Assembly (NCBI GenBank): GCA_027452245.1
Contig: DAIDGW010000081.1
Span: forward strand, 31,139-95,138
Source of the DNA: Acidobacteriaceae bacterium
Lineage (GTDB): Bacteria > Acidobacteriota > Terriglobia > Terriglobales > Acidobacteriaceae
Direction: 5' to 3'
DNA: 64,000 bases
Shown here: piece after piece, positions 7,832-17,317 of the stretch
Layout of the letters: each line of letters opens with the position of its first letter
Position numbering within the stretch: the first letter of the stretch is position 1
The notes under the pieces: generated by a model
The model's database searches: none
What the model was told of the DNA's origin: nothing
The model's input: only the letters and a program-made list of their open reading frames with translations
Program-made: the position numbers and the translations under genes

Positions 7832-9648
7832 TGAGCGTGTGCTTGACTGCTGGATGGCTGAGCTTCTCCCTTGAGCCATGCCGCCCGGCGTGATCGCTGT
7901 TCATCCGTTTCGTGATCGAGATCCTGAACGCGATAAACGATCTGCTGCCGGCTACCTATGTTGAATTTTATTTCGCGGGGAGCGCCGCGGCGCGAACGCA
8001 CCTTTAGCACCAGGGTGTCCCCGGGGCTGAGACGGGCGATCTCGTCCCGGGCGTCCTGTCCGGGAGGCTGGCCCTGAACTTCGAGAATGGTATCGCCGGC
8101 GAGGAGTCCGGCGCGTTCAGCTTCGCTTCCGGGATTCACAGATACGACGGACATCGGTCCATCAAAATTTCGAGATGCCGCGAAACCTGCGTCACCCACG
8201 GTAGTTGCCTGTTCGTTCACCCGCAGCCCGACCGTCCGGAGAAAGTCATCCCAAGGGACCTCTTCCAAGCCCGAGACGTAGTTCGCAAAAAACGAGTGCA
8301 GGTTTGCGTGGCTGACCGCGTCTGCCGCCTCGAGTACACCGTCGGAGTCCGGGAAGTAGCGGCCCTGTTTAGCGTAATGCTGGTTCATCCACTGGAAAAG
8401 TTCTCGAATCGACGCGGTTCCACGGCTCAGTTCGCGCAGGTCGAGGTCAAGCATCATGCCCAGCAATTCGCCCTTGTTGTAGTAGGAAATGCTGCGCTCA
8501 GGACGGCGGTAATAGGCGAACCCTTCGAGCCATGCGTCAAGGCTCGAATCCTCGGCCGACTGGGTAAGGTGCGCCGGACGGCGTTCGAGTTCGGTGATTT
8601 CGTCGCCGAGATGCGACAAGAGCGCCTTTTCGTCAAGCAATCCCGCCCGCGATTCAATGATATCCCCCGCAGTACTGGTGCAACCTTCGCTGAACCACAG
8701 GGCGCGCGTGTAGTTTTCTTTTGTGTAGTCCACCGGTTCCAGGGTTTGCGGGCGGATGCGCTTTACATTCCAGAGATGAAAGAATTCATGAGCGGTGACA
8801 CCGGGGAGGAATGACGGGCTTTCTTTCAGAGCTTGCGCACTGAGATCGATGGCCGTTGAATAGGAATGCTCCATTCCGCCACCGGCGGGACCGCGGGGGA
8901 AATGGTAGATAAACGTGTAAGTTTCAAAAGGGCGATCGCTCATCCAGGTAGTAGCCGCTGCGGTGATCTTCCGCAGCTCACCCACGATCTGCTGCATGTC
9001 GTAGTCGCCGGGGGCGGCATCGACAATGACCCGGTAGTGGCCGCCTCCCTGCTCGAAATTCGACTCGTCAAAAGCTCCAATCTCGACGGGAGAGTCCACC
9101 AGGCGGTCGTAATTTTCGGCACGGAAGCGTCCGTCGGGAATCGATTCCAGAGGAGTCGCTATTCTCCAGCCGGCAGGAATATGGCTGAAACGCACAAACA
9201 TGGGGGCTTTCCGGGCCTCTACGGGGTACATCAAGAGTTGCGCGAGATTGAAAAATGCGTGGTGCGGATTCAGTTGCGCACCGAAAGGCCCGGCGGAGTC
9301 GAGGAAGATTTGGTATTGGATCAGCGCTCCGCTTTCGGTTCCGGCAATTTGCCAAAGACTCGTATTCACCTCGTGGATATTCAGTTCATGGCCGGCACGA
9401 TCCTTCGCGCGCACCCAGTTCACGTACTGGGAGAAATCGCGAATCTGGTAGAGCGCGTTCCAGACCGGAAGCTGTAATTGCCGGGTGGCAGATCCGGGCG
9501 GCAGTTCAATCTGTACCTCAACCAGATGCTGCTCCGGATTCGCGAGGGTGATGATGTAATCAATCTGATTGGATTGGGCAAAGAGGTTCATGCCGAACAG
9601 CAAAACAATCAAAATTGTTCGGCTAAAAAGCAGGCGTAAACGGTTCAT
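7828..9648 (-). CDS. M61 family (glycyl aminopeptidase-like) exported peptidase with PDZ domain
   Basis: Exported zinc peptidase. A signal peptide (MNRLRLLFSRTILIVLLFGMNLFAQ) is followed by the N-terminal beta domain of the M61 family. The zinc site is HEFFH (287-291) in the typical context GVTAHEFFHLWNVKRIRP, with ALWFSEGCTSTAGDII downstream supplying the third ligand region. A PDZ domain (about residues 490-570, GPMSVVSVNPGSEAERAGLLAGDTILEVQG) binds C-terminal peptides. It is probably periplasmic and processes N-terminal residues. It shares an ATGA overlap with mpl upstream and with plsC downstream, so the three are translationally coupled. The physiological substrate is unknown. Confidence 0.92.
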   Translation of the reverse strand: MNRLRLLFSRTILIVLLFGMNLFAQSNQIDYIITLANPEQHLVEVQIELPPGSATRQLQLPVWNALYQIRDFSQYVNWVRAKDRAGHELNIHEVNTSLWQIAGTESGALIQYQIFLDSAGPFGAQLNPHHAFFNLAQLLMYPVEARKAPMFVRFSHIPAGWRIATPLESIPDGRFRAENYDRLVDSPVEIGAFDESNFEQGGGHYRVIVDAAPGDYDMQQIVGELRKITAAATTWMSDRPFETYTFIYHFPRGPAGGGMEHSYSTAIDLSAQALKESPSFLPGVTAHEFFHLWNVKRIRPQTLEPVDYTKENYTRALWFSEGCTSTAGDIIESRAGLLDEKALLSHLGDEITELERRPAHLTQSAEDSSLDAWLEGFAYYRRPERSISYYNKGELLGMMLDLDLRELSRGTASIRELFQWMNQHYAKQGRYFPDSDGVLEAADAVSHANLHSFFANYVSGLEEVPWDDFLRTVGLRVNEQATTVGDAGFAASRNFDGPMSVVSVNPGSEAERAGLLAGDTILEVQGQPPGQDARDEIARLSPGDTLVLKVRSRRGAPREIKFNIGSRQQIVYRVQDLDHETDEQRSRRAAWLKGEAQPSSSQAHAQ

Positions 9649-11105
9649 CCCTTCACCACCGCAGTTTGCGATTTGGTTTCAAGATCTCGTAATCGGGCAG
9701 GCAGTTTTTCGTAGATGGCTCCGAAGCCGCCGTTGGAGAGGATGGCAATGACATCGCCGGAACGCACTTCGGGAGCGACGGTATCGACGATGGAGTCTGC
9801 ATCTGGGAGCAGGCGGGCACGGCGGCCATGGGCGCCGATTTCTGCCGCCAAGGATGGAAGTTCCAGCCGCTCATTCTCGGGAACAGCATCGGAACGGAAG
9901 ACGCCGGCCACCACGACCTCGTCGGCGAGCGCAAGACTGCGGGCAAGATCGGATTGCAGGACGCGGCGGCGCAAGGTATTGGAGCGCGGTTCCAGAATCG
10001 CCCAGAGCCTGGAGCCCGAATAGCGCGTGCGCAAGGCATTTAAGGTTTGCGCAATCGCGGTTGGATGATGGGCAAAATCGTCGATGATGGTTACGCCGTT
10101 GACCTCGGCTTTTACTTCGAGGCGGCGCTTCACGCTCTTGAAAGTCTTCAGAGCCTCTGCGATCCTTTCGCGGGAGATTCCGTAGTTAAATGCGACTGCT
10201 GCCGCAGCGGTTGCGTTCCAGACGTTGTACTCGCCAGCCAGCGAAAATTCAAAATCGGCCCAATGATTGCCATCGTGCAGCACCGACCATTTTGTGCGCC
10301 CGGCGGAGAAGTCCAGATTGGTCACGCGCCATGACGATGGTTTCCCGGCACCGTAGCGCTCGACTCTGCAAAAGGCTTTGGCAAGACACCGTTCCAGACT
10401 TGCACTTTCAGTAGCGCTGCCGATGACCCCATCAAAGGCAAGGATGCGACCGCGCCTCGGAACCAGGTTCACCAGCCGCCTGAAGGCCGTTTCTACGGCG
10501 TCGAGATCTTTGTAAATGTCCGCATGATCGAATTCAACCGAAGTCAGAATCACGGAGTCCGGGAAATAGTGCAGGAACTTGGGTCCCTTATCGAAGAAAG
10601 CGGTGTCGTATTCATCGCCTTCGAGGATGAAGTGTTTTCCATTGCCCAGATGGAAGCTGGAGCCGAAATTTTCGGCGATGCCGCCGATCAAGAACGAGGG
10701 ATCGAGTGCGGCGGAGTGGAAAATCCATGACAGCATCGATGTGGTAGTCGTTTTGCCATGGGTTCCGGCGACCACCAGGACTTCTTTACCGCGCAAGAAT
10801 TCGTCATGCAGGAGTTGCGGAAGCGAGCAAAAGTCGAGGCGCTGATCGAGCACGTGTTCGAGTTCGGGATTGCCCCGCGAAATCGCGTTGCCAACCACAA
10901 CCAGGTCCGGCCTGGGCTCAAGATTTTTTGGGTCGAATGGCTGCGCCACGGGAATGGCCAAACCGCGCAGAAAATCCGACATCGGCGGATAAGCAGCAGC
11001 ATCTGAACCGGTCACACGAAAGCCCCGCTCATTGAGCATGCCCGCCAGCGAGGCCATGGCTGTACCGCAGATTCCAATCAGATGAATGTGCTTTCTGGAT
11101 GCCAT
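9645..11105 (-). CDS. mpl: UDP-N-acetylmuramate:tripeptide ligase (murein peptide ligase)
   Basis: Mpl joins recycled murein tripeptide (L-Ala-gamma-D-Glu-meso-DAP) to UDP-MurNAc, bypassing MurC-MurD-MurE. Visible motifs: N-terminal nucleotide-binding HLIGICGTAMASLAGML, ATP P-loop AGTHGKTTTTSML (GTHGKT at 114-119), the central Mur ligase motif EGDEYDTAFFDKGPKFLHY characteristic of Mpl rather than MurC, and DDFAHHPTAI in the C-terminal domain. At 486 aa it is close to other Mpl proteins. It sits between an LD-carboxypeptidase, which generates its tripeptide substrate, and the M61 peptidase, which supports a recycling role. Confidence 0.94.
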   Translation of the reverse strand: MASRKHIHLIGICGTAMASLAGMLNERGFRVTGSDAAAYPPMSDFLRGLAIPVAQPFDPKNLEPRPDLVVVGNAISRGNPELEHVLDQRLDFCSLPQLLHDEFLRGKEVLVVAGTHGKTTTTSMLSWIFHSAALDPSFLIGGIAENFGSSFHLGNGKHFILEGDEYDTAFFDKGPKFLHYFPDSVILTSVEFDHADIYKDLDAVETAFRRLVNLVPRRGRILAFDGVIGSATESASLERCLAKAFCRVERYGAGKPSSWRVTNLDFSAGRTKWSVLHDGNHWADFEFSLAGEYNVWNATAAAAVAFNYGISRERIAEALKTFKSVKRRLEVKAEVNGVTIIDDFAHHPTAIAQTLNALRTRYSGSRLWAILEPRSNTLRRRVLQSDLARSLALADEVVVAGVFRSDAVPENERLELPSLAAEIGAHGRRARLLPDADSIVDTVAPEVRSGDVIAILSNGGFGAIYEKLPARLRDLETKSQTAVVKG

Positions 11106-11133
11106 AGTTACGAATGTTCTTGCTTGTACGAAT

Positions 11134-12069
11134 TCAAAGCGTCACCGCGGATTCCATGATCTGCAAATCCACCCGCCCGCCGGATACATTCAGGTGCGCC
11201 TTCACGCCTATCGGCAGCGTCAGGTTTCGCGAACTCACGTGGCCTGAGCGTACACCATAGACGATGGGAACTCCGAGGCCGGCGACGATCCTTAAGATCA
11301 CTTCCTCTAGGGTAAACGGCGAATCGGGTTTCGGCACACAATCAAGCATTTCACCGAAAACAATTCCGCGAATGCCGCTGAATTTCCCGGCCAGCTTCAA
11401 CTGCATCAACATGCGGTCAATACGGTAGGGAGGCTCGGCCACATCTTCGAGGAACAGAAGCTTCCCGTCGGTTTGAATTTCGCAGGGAGTGCCAAGGGAG
11501 GCGACGAGAATGGAGAGGCATCCGCCGTACAGAATTCCATCGGCGCTTCCATCGATCAAACCTTGAACATGACTATCGAGATTCAATCGCCATTGCGAGG
11601 ATGATCCCGACAAAGCAGTGAGCCAGGACTCGCCATCGATGCCGTCGGGGTGAGCCCAGTCTTTCGCAGCCATTGGACCATGAAACGTAATCAGCCCGGT
11701 GGCGTCGTAAAGATGGGTCAGCAGAGCCGTGGCGTCGCTGTAGCCAATGAAAATTTTGGGACGTTGGCGAATCTTTTCGAGGTCGAGGTGCGGCAGCAGG
11801 TAGTTGGCGCCATAACCGCCGCGGGCGCACAGGATCGCCCGGACGTCATCGCGCTGAAACATTTCATCGAGTTCCCGGATGCGGCGTTGGGTAGAACCGG
11901 CAAAGTAGAGGTCTCTATCGAAGATCGAATCCAGAAAGAGGGGTTGATATCCCACCCTGCGCAGAGCCTCGCAACCGGCATCCAGCGCATCGCGGCTGAT
12001 ACTGCTGCCCGGCGCGACGATAGCAATCGTATCGCCGGGACGCAGAGCCGGAGGTTTGATGCGTGTCAT
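11134..12069 (-). CDS. ldcA: LD-carboxypeptidase (peptidase family S66)
   Basis: LdcA removes the terminal D-Ala from cytoplasmic murein tetrapeptide, giving the tripeptide used by Mpl. The N-terminus PPALRPGDTIAIVAPGSSI is typical of the family. The nucleophile Ser111 lies in FIGYSDATALL, preceded by AILCARGGYGANYLL. The Glu region (LLFLEDVAEPPYRIDRML) and the His region (SGHVSSRNLTLPIGVKAHL) are both present. Start ATG 12069 is preferred because the family begins here; the frame continues 16 codons further upstream. Only 28 bases separate it from mpl. Confidence 0.92.
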   Translation of the reverse strand: MTRIKPPALRPGDTIAIVAPGSSISRDALDAGCEALRRVGYQPLFLDSIFDRDLYFAGSTQRRIRELDEMFQRDDVRAILCARGGYGANYLLPHLDLEKIRQRPKIFIGYSDATALLTHLYDATGLITFHGPMAAKDWAHPDGIDGESWLTALSGSSSQWRLNLDSHVQGLIDGSADGILYGGCLSILVASLGTPCEIQTDGKLLFLEDVAEPPYRIDRMLMQLKLAGKFSGIRGIVFGEMLDCVPKPDSPFTLEEVILRIVAGLGVPIVYGVRSGHVSSRNLTLPIGVKAHLNVSGGRVDLQIMESAVTL

Positions 12070-12132
12070 AGATGAATTTGAAGCATCGAACTGGAAGTGC
12101 GCATTCAGATTACGCAAAGCGGAAGACTTCGG

Positions 12133-12945
12133 CTAGTGTACGAAGAATTCACCACGACAGATCAGCCGCGCCGGACCGCGAAGGAAAATTCGACTACCTT
12201 CCTGGCGGACAAGCTGCGAGCCTCCGGGAGCGTGAACTTTCACGGGTGAATGTGCTCTGCCGGTTACGATTGCAGCTACGGCGGAGGCACAGGAACCTGT
12301 TCCGGAAGACTGGGTCTCGCCCGCGCCTCGCTCGAAGAATCTTAGGTGCAAGTTATCGTCGGCTTTGGGTATTGCAAATTCAACGTTCACGCCGTGCTTA
12401 AAGAAAGTATTTCTCTGAATTTCGGCGGCGAATGCCTGCCAATCGCGGGCAAACTCGGGAACGAATATCACGTAGTGCGGATTGCCCATCGAGACCGGGA
12501 TGCCCCGAACCTCGCCGCGAGTTGTGCGGATTGGGAGTTCATGATCGGCAACGGCCTCGCCCATGTCCGCCTCGAATTCGTATTCAGCGGCGCTCCGGGA
12601 AATCAGCGTACATATTTTCAACCCGGCACCGGTCTGGATCGAGACTCGTTCCTTTTTCGATTCGGAACAGAGATATGCCGCAACACATCGCGTGCCGTTT
12701 CCCGAGATCTCGGCTTCGGAGCCGTCTGCATTGATAAGGCGAATCTCGATATCGGCGGCGGGGTGGGGCAGAATCCATTCCACTCCGTCGGCTCCCACGC
12801 CGTTGTGGCGATCGCAGATGCAGCGCGTGAACTCGGCAAGGTGCTGCCGATCGAGCTCGTCAATCGCGGAAAGTCCAATCAGCAGGAAGTCGTTTCCGCA
12901 GGCACTTGCTTTTACGAAAGGCACCGCGCGACGTGGAGAGTTCAC
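12133..12945 (-). CDS. dapF: diaminopimelate epimerase
   Basis: DapF interconverts LL- and meso-diaminopimelate, supplying meso-DAP for peptidoglycan and lysine. Both catalytic cysteines are present, in SGNGTRCVAAYL (Cys87) and SSGTGSCASAVAA, as is the DRHNGVGADGVEW motif. I take GTG 12945 as start. Its GTGA overlaps the stop of the upstream MgtC-like gene, and the protein then begins just before VPFVKASACGNDF, as in the family. The longer open frame would lie inside the neighbour. 270 aa, normal length. Confidence 0.94.
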   Translation of the reverse strand: MNSPRRAVPFVKASACGNDFLLIGLSAIDELDRQHLAEFTRCICDRHNGVGADGVEWILPHPAADIEIRLINADGSEAEISGNGTRCVAAYLCSESKKERVSIQTGAGLKICTLISRSAAEYEFEADMGEAVADHELPIRTTRGEVRGIPVSMGNPHYVIFVPEFARDWQAFAAEIQRNTFFKHGVNVEFAIPKADDNLHLRFFERGAGETQSSGTGSCASAVAAIVTGRAHSPVKVHAPGGSQLVRQEGSRIFLRGPARLICRGEFFVH

Positions 12946-13646
12946 TCGCGCTCCACCGGACCGAGGGCAGTTACGTTTAGAAGCACTGGTGAGGCTTTCA
13001 ACTGCTGCAGAAGTTTCTGCTGGTCTCGATTGCAGGCATCCACATCGAATTGAATGCGAACGTGCTCGGGAGTGTTCGCCACCATGACGTTCTGCATCAT
13101 GCGGTGCTGCACTTCCAGAATGCGGTTGACCTCGCTGCTGGCCTCCTCGACACTTCCGCCGGTGACCTCGTAGCACACCAGAATGTCTTTCAAGTTGAAG
13201 GTGATCTCGAAGTGGCCCAGCGAGAATAGTGCAGCCAGCACGATGAGCGTGGCAAAAATAGCTGTCAGGTAAAGGCCTCCACCGGCAGCCATGCCGACCG
13301 AGGCTACGACAAACATTGTGGCGGCCGTGGTGATTCCGGTGGTAAGGCCGCGCGCGTGAAGAATCGATCCAGCGCCGATAAAGCCGATGCCGGGGATAAT
13401 CTGTGCCGCGATGCGGGTGTAGTCGGAAGGTTCGGCCGCCAATCCGTGCGAAAGCAGGGTAAACAACGCGGAGCCGAAGCAGATGAACATGTTGGTTCGC
13501 AGTCCCGCGCGACGGCGCTTCATCTGGCGTTCAAGCCCGATGATTCCACCCAGAACTGCAGCCAACACCAGCCGCGCCAGAGAGTTCTCCACAATGCCGG
13601 TGGCCATCTCGCGGCGAAACAAATCGAATATGTGGTGCCAGTTCAT
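12942..13646 (-). CDS. MgtC/SapB family membrane protein
   Basis: An inner-membrane protein with about five N-terminal transmembrane helices carrying the family motifs LVLAAVLGGIIGLERQ and AGLRTNMFICFGSALFTLLS, then IAAQIIPGIGFIGAGSI. A cytoplasmic C-terminal domain of about 90 residues follows (DILVCYEVTGGSVEEASSEVNRILEVQ, RIQFDVDACNRDQQKLLQQL), resembling an ACT-like fold. MgtC proteins have been linked to magnesium limitation and ATPase regulation; the role here is not known. Start ATG 13646 is preferred to a GTG 13 codons upstream. It is the first gene of the operon dapF-ldcA-mpl-M61-plsC. Confidence 0.88.
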   Translation of the reverse strand: MNWHHIFDLFRREMATGIVENSLARLVLAAVLGGIIGLERQMKRRRAGLRTNMFICFGSALFTLLSHGLAAEPSDYTRIAAQIIPGIGFIGAGSILHARGLTTGITTAATMFVVASVGMAAGGGLYLTAIFATLIVLAALFSLGHFEITFNLKDILVCYEVTGGSVEEASSEVNRILEVQHRMMQNVMVANTPEHVRIQFDVDACNRDQQKLLQQLKASPVLLNVTALGPVERE

Positions 13647-13728
13647 GCTGAGGCTGAAATGTTTTGCTTGGCCGGATTCTAACACCGGCTTTCTTCGACT
13701 TTTCAGAAGGACCGGTTAACCCGGATGA

Positions 13729-15351
13729 TTACCGAGTCGAGTAGAGGACGGTCCGCGGCTGACCGGTGGTTTGAATTTCCACCAACTCTTTGAAATGCCG
13801 GTCATGGAGGGCCTGCCACACGGGATCGCCTTCAAACGCCACGGCGTAATTGGCGTACTTTGATGGGTCGGCCAAGGCTCTCTCCCAAAGACCGTCAGGA
13901 TCTGTGGGCCGTTTCCATGGGCGATGGTTCCCCTCATTGATCACGCGGCTGATCGGGATGTCTGCGCGTTGCAAGGTCCCGGAATAACTGCCGAGATACA
14001 TCAGCAATGTCGAATTCGGCGGAAGTACGCCGAGCCACTTCGCCAATTGCGTTTCCAATGCAATGCGGCCGCGCATGTTGACCTGGGCTTCACGCAGGCA
14101 GATGGGAGCCGCTTTCCAAACGGAGGCATAGCTTCCGGCAACGAATGCCACAATCGACAAATTGATCACGATTGAGGCCGCGCGCGATCGAAGATTCAAA
14201 TGGCTTGCCGAAACAAGCAGGATGGCGAGTGCAGCGGCAAAGGCCGGCAAGAGTTGCATTCCATAGCGGACGTTGTATTGCGTGAAAGGCCACCACGAAG
14301 GAATGAAGATTGGAACTCCCGCATAGGCAACCGACAAGGCATAAAACGGCAGTGGAATGGCGAATAGAAGCAAGCTCCAACTGGAACTGGGAATCCGATT
14401 CGATCGGATCAACCAGGCCAGACCTGCCAGAAACGCAAAAAGCAGCAGAACCCAAATCCGCTGCAGAGCCGCATTCGATGACATGTTCCACTCGGCGGAC
14501 TTCAGGAAGTAGAGGCCGCTCACGTAGACGTTCCCGCTGCCGGGATGTCCGGGCGCACTCCTATTCTCCGAACGCTTCTCAATGGCCTTCGCCGAGTAAG
14601 GGCCGTTCTCAAATTCCAGCGGGTTGCCATAGACCGCTGCGTTATAGGCTAGCCACAAAGCGGGAGCCGCGGCCGCAATTAAAACAAACCCCAGGAGTCG
14701 TCGGAACGATATTCGTTGAACCGCCCAGCGGATTATGAGGATGACAGCCAGTATCCCGGCGAGAAACCACCCGTCGTAGCGAGTCAGAGACGCGGCGAGC
14801 AAACACCAGCCGCACTTCAATAACGAGTGTGCCCTACCGCGCAGATATTCGGCGAAGTGGACGACTGCCCAGATGAAGAACGCAAGATACAGCGCTTCAC
14901 CCATCGCCGTGGTCTGCATATAAATCAGATTGGGATTGAAGGCATAGACGGCGACGGCCAGCCATGCGGCCGGATGCGCTCCGGGATTCTTCGCTTCTGC
15001 CTGTCCGAACAGACCGCGCATCAAGCGAAACATTCCGATCACGCTGAAGACGTATGCCACTAACGACGGGATGGACCCGCCCACACCGGTTGTCCAAAGC
15101 TTGCCGGAAACCAGGAATGGCATCATCAGGAGATGGGGGAGCGGCAACCACACCGTGCCAAGCTGCAGCGGACCTGGCGTTTTGGAGTCGAAGACGCGGC
15201 GCGCAATGTTGATGTGCGCCTCGGCGTCACCGTAAAGCATGATGTCGCCCGTGCGGTAGTAGTAAAGGAAGGAAAAAACCGAAATACAGAGGGCGAGCCA
15301 GCTCACGAGCCGAATCTCGAAGTCCCAGCCGGAACTGGCTTGCGCTTGCAT
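13729..15351 (-). CDS. GT-C fold-like polytopic membrane protein (putative glycosyltransferase)
   Basis: A polytopic protein with about 11 hydrophobic helices. The first periplasmic loop reads TGDIMLYGDAEAHINIARRVFDS, with an acidic Asp-Ala-Glu placed as in GT-C enzymes that use polyprenyl-phosphate sugars, followed by GTVWLPLPHLLMMPFL. The C-terminal soluble part (about 430-540) includes a residence/travel-like TLLMYLGSYSGTLQ segment and ends FEGDPVWQALHDRHFKELVEIQTTGQPRTVLYSTR. It probably glycosylates a lipid or protein on the outer face of the inner membrane; the acceptor is unknown. The start lies 9 bases after the PfkB stop, so it is in one operon with the kinase and mtnP. Confidence 0.75.
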   Translation of the reverse strand: MQAQASSGWDFEIRLVSWLALCISVFSFLYYYRTGDIMLYGDAEAHINIARRVFDSKTPGPLQLGTVWLPLPHLLMMPFLVSGKLWTTGVGGSIPSLVAYVFSVIGMFRLMRGLFGQAEAKNPGAHPAAWLAVAVYAFNPNLIYMQTTAMGEALYLAFFIWAVVHFAEYLRGRAHSLLKCGWCLLAASLTRYDGWFLAGILAVILIIRWAVQRISFRRLLGFVLIAAAAPALWLAYNAAVYGNPLEFENGPYSAKAIEKRSENRSAPGHPGSGNVYVSGLYFLKSAEWNMSSNAALQRIWVLLLFAFLAGLAWLIRSNRIPSSSWSLLLFAIPLPFYALSVAYAGVPIFIPSWWPFTQYNVRYGMQLLPAFAAALAILLVSASHLNLRSRAASIVINLSIVAFVAGSYASVWKAAPICLREAQVNMRGRIALETQLAKWLGVLPPNSTLLMYLGSYSGTLQRADIPISRVINEGNHRPWKRPTDPDGLWERALADPSKYANYAVAFEGDPVWQALHDRHFKELVEIQTTGQPRTVLYSTR

Positions 15352-15360
15352 TTCTGTAGA

Positions 15361-16284
15361 TTAGTCGAGATGAGTCAGTTCGCGGAAGATCTGAAAGCGA
15401 GCTTCAATCTCTTCGCGGGTAAGCGACTGCAACCGCTCAGGGCCAAAGCGTTCAACGGCGAACGAACCCATCACACCTCCGTAAAACAGGGCGCGCTTCA
15501 AGACTTCCCGATTCAGTTCCTGCTGCGAGGCCAGGTATCCCATAAATCCGCCGGCAAACGAGTCTCCGGCCCCGGTGGGATCCTTTACTTCCTCGATCGG
15601 CAGGGTTGGAGCACGGAATGGGTGATGCCCGATGCCGAAAGCGCCTTCGCGGAAGAAGATGGTGGCGCCGTATTCCCCATGTTTAATGACAAGCGCCTTC
15701 GGTCCCATGGCAAGAACTTTATGCGCAGCCCGGGGAAGGTTCGTCTCGCCCGCCAGCATCTTTGTCTCGGTATCGTTGATCAACAGAACATCGACGACTT
15801 TCAGGGTTTCCAGCAATTCGCCACGGGCTCCGTTGATCCAGTAGTTCATGGTGTCGCAACCGGTCAGGCGGATGCCTTTCATCTGCCGCCGCACATTCGC
15901 CTGCAGAGTCGGCTGGATATTGGCGAGAAACAGGAATTCGGTATCCTCGTACTCTTTGGGAATGCGCGGGTGAAAACCCTCGAAGACATTCAGGTGAGTG
16001 AAGTCAGTCTTGGCTTCATTCAAATTATCGCCGTAGGTACCACCCCAGCGGAACGTCTTTCCTTTCGCGTGTTCAATCCCTCGAATGTCGACCCCACGCT
16101 TCTGGAAGACCTGTTCCTGCTCCGGGCCAAAATCTTCTCCGACCACCGCGATCACGCGGACCTGAGTGAAGTAGCTGGCGGCGAGCGAAAAATAGGTCGC
16201 CGCTCCCGCCAACACTCCTTTAATGCTGCCCGAGGGCGACGTCACATCGTCAAACGCAACCGAACCCACCACCACGATGCTCAT
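15361..16284 (-). CDS. PfkB family carbohydrate/nucleoside kinase
   Basis: A ribokinase-like kinase of 307 aa. The N-terminus MSIVVVGSVAFDDVTSPSG and the catalytic motif DPTGAGDSFAGGFMGYLA (with the anion hole and catalytic Asp) are clear. The motif VLLINDTETKMLAGE is also typical. It follows mtnP by 52 bases on the same strand, so a nucleoside or ribose-derived substrate from methylthioadenosine salvage (for example adenosine or a methylthioribose derivative) is plausible but unproven. Some acidobacterial homologues are simply called sugar kinases. Confidence 0.88.
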   Translation of the reverse strand: MSIVVVGSVAFDDVTSPSGSIKGVLAGAATYFSLAASYFTQVRVIAVVGEDFGPEQEQVFQKRGVDIRGIEHAKGKTFRWGGTYGDNLNEAKTDFTHLNVFEGFHPRIPKEYEDTEFLFLANIQPTLQANVRRQMKGIRLTGCDTMNYWINGARGELLETLKVVDVLLINDTETKMLAGETNLPRAAHKVLAMGPKALVIKHGEYGATIFFREGAFGIGHHPFRAPTLPIEEVKDPTGAGDSFAGGFMGYLASQQELNREVLKRALFYGGVMGSFAVERFGPERLQSLTREEIEARFQIFRELTHLD

Positions 16285-16336
16285 TTAAGCCAATAGCCTT
16301 CCGCGATCTTCGCGGCCTTTCGTAGATTTGATCTAT

Positions 16337-17209
16337 TTATTTCGCTTTCGCGACATACTTGCCGAGGATCAGCTTCAGTTTCTGCTTTGTCGCGGCAGGA
16401 ATCTTTTTCGGATCAGTCAGTATGGCATGGGCCAGCGCCGATCCGCATTTGCACGACCGCTCGCGTGGCATGGCGGCCACCGATTCGCGGACCACCGAGC
16501 AAGCGTGCTCGGCATTCTTTAGCAACACGGCGACGATCTGGTCAACCGTCACGGAGTCGTGATGGGGATGCCAGCAGTCATAATCGGTGACCATGGCGAT
16601 GGTGATGTAGCAAAGTTCGGCCTCGCGCGCCAGTTTCGCCTCCTGCAGATTGGTCATGCCGATCACGTCCATGCCAAGGCCACGATATACATTGGACTCG
16701 GCCTTGGTAGAAAATTGCGGACCTTCCATGCACAGATAGGTGCCGCCGCGCTTCACGTTCACCCTGGCCTTCCGGCAGGCAGAAGCGACAATGCCAGCCA
16801 GTTCGCCGCATACGGGATCGGCAAATGCGATGTGAGCGACTACCCCGTTTCCGAAGAATGTGTCAACGCGATGGCGGGTACGGTCGAAGAACTGATCGGG
16901 AATCACGAAATCGAGCGGCTTGTGTTCTTCCTTGAGAGATCCGACGGCAGAAATCGAGAGAATCCGCTCCACGCCCAATTGCCTGAAGCCGTGGATATTT
17001 GCACGAAAGTTCAGTTCGCTGGGAAGAATGCGGTGCCCGCGCCCATGGCGAGCCAGAAATGCGACTTTGCGTCCCTCGAGTGTGCCGCAAACGTAAGCAT
17101 CTGACGGTGCGCCAAACGGGGTTCGCACGCGCACCTCTTTGGTTTTCGTCAACCCGGGCATGGAATACAACCCGCTGCCGCCGATGATTCCGATTTCTGC
17201 TTGTGGCAA
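16337..17209 (-). CDS. mtnP: S-methyl-5'-thioadenosine phosphorylase
   Basis: MtnP phosphorolyses methylthioadenosine to adenine and methylthioribose-1-phosphate in methionine salvage. Evidence: [12 protein letters not shown], phosphate-binding [27 protein letters not shown]-like [42 protein letters not shown] and [30 protein letters not shown]. The C-terminal [14 protein letters not shown] is also typical of the trimeric PNP/MTAP class. The gene heads a three-gene set with the PfkB kinase and the GT-C-like protein. No mtnA or other methionine-salvage genes are visible in the window. Confidence 0.93.
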   Translation of the reverse strand: MPQAEIGIIGGSGLYSMPGLTKTKEVRVRTPFGAPSDAYVCGTLEGRKVAFLARHGRGHRILPSELNFRANIHGFRQLGVERILSISAVGSLKEEHKPLDFVIPDQFFDRTRHRVDTFFGNGVVAHIAFADPVCGELAGIVASACRKARVNVKRGGTYLCMEGPQFSTKAESNVYRGLGMDVIGMTNLQEAKLAREAELCYITIAMVTDYDCWHPHHDSVTVDQIVAVLLKNAEHACSVVRESVAAMPRERSCKCGSALAHAILTDPKKIPAATKQKLKLILGKYVAKAK

Positions 17210-17317
17210 TGCTCCTCCGGAACAGCGTGACGCTCAAAATAGAACTGGCGATTATACAAGACCGATCGTTCATGCCGGCGTGCCGTTGCCGATATCTATG
17301 ATTAGAATTGTGACGAT

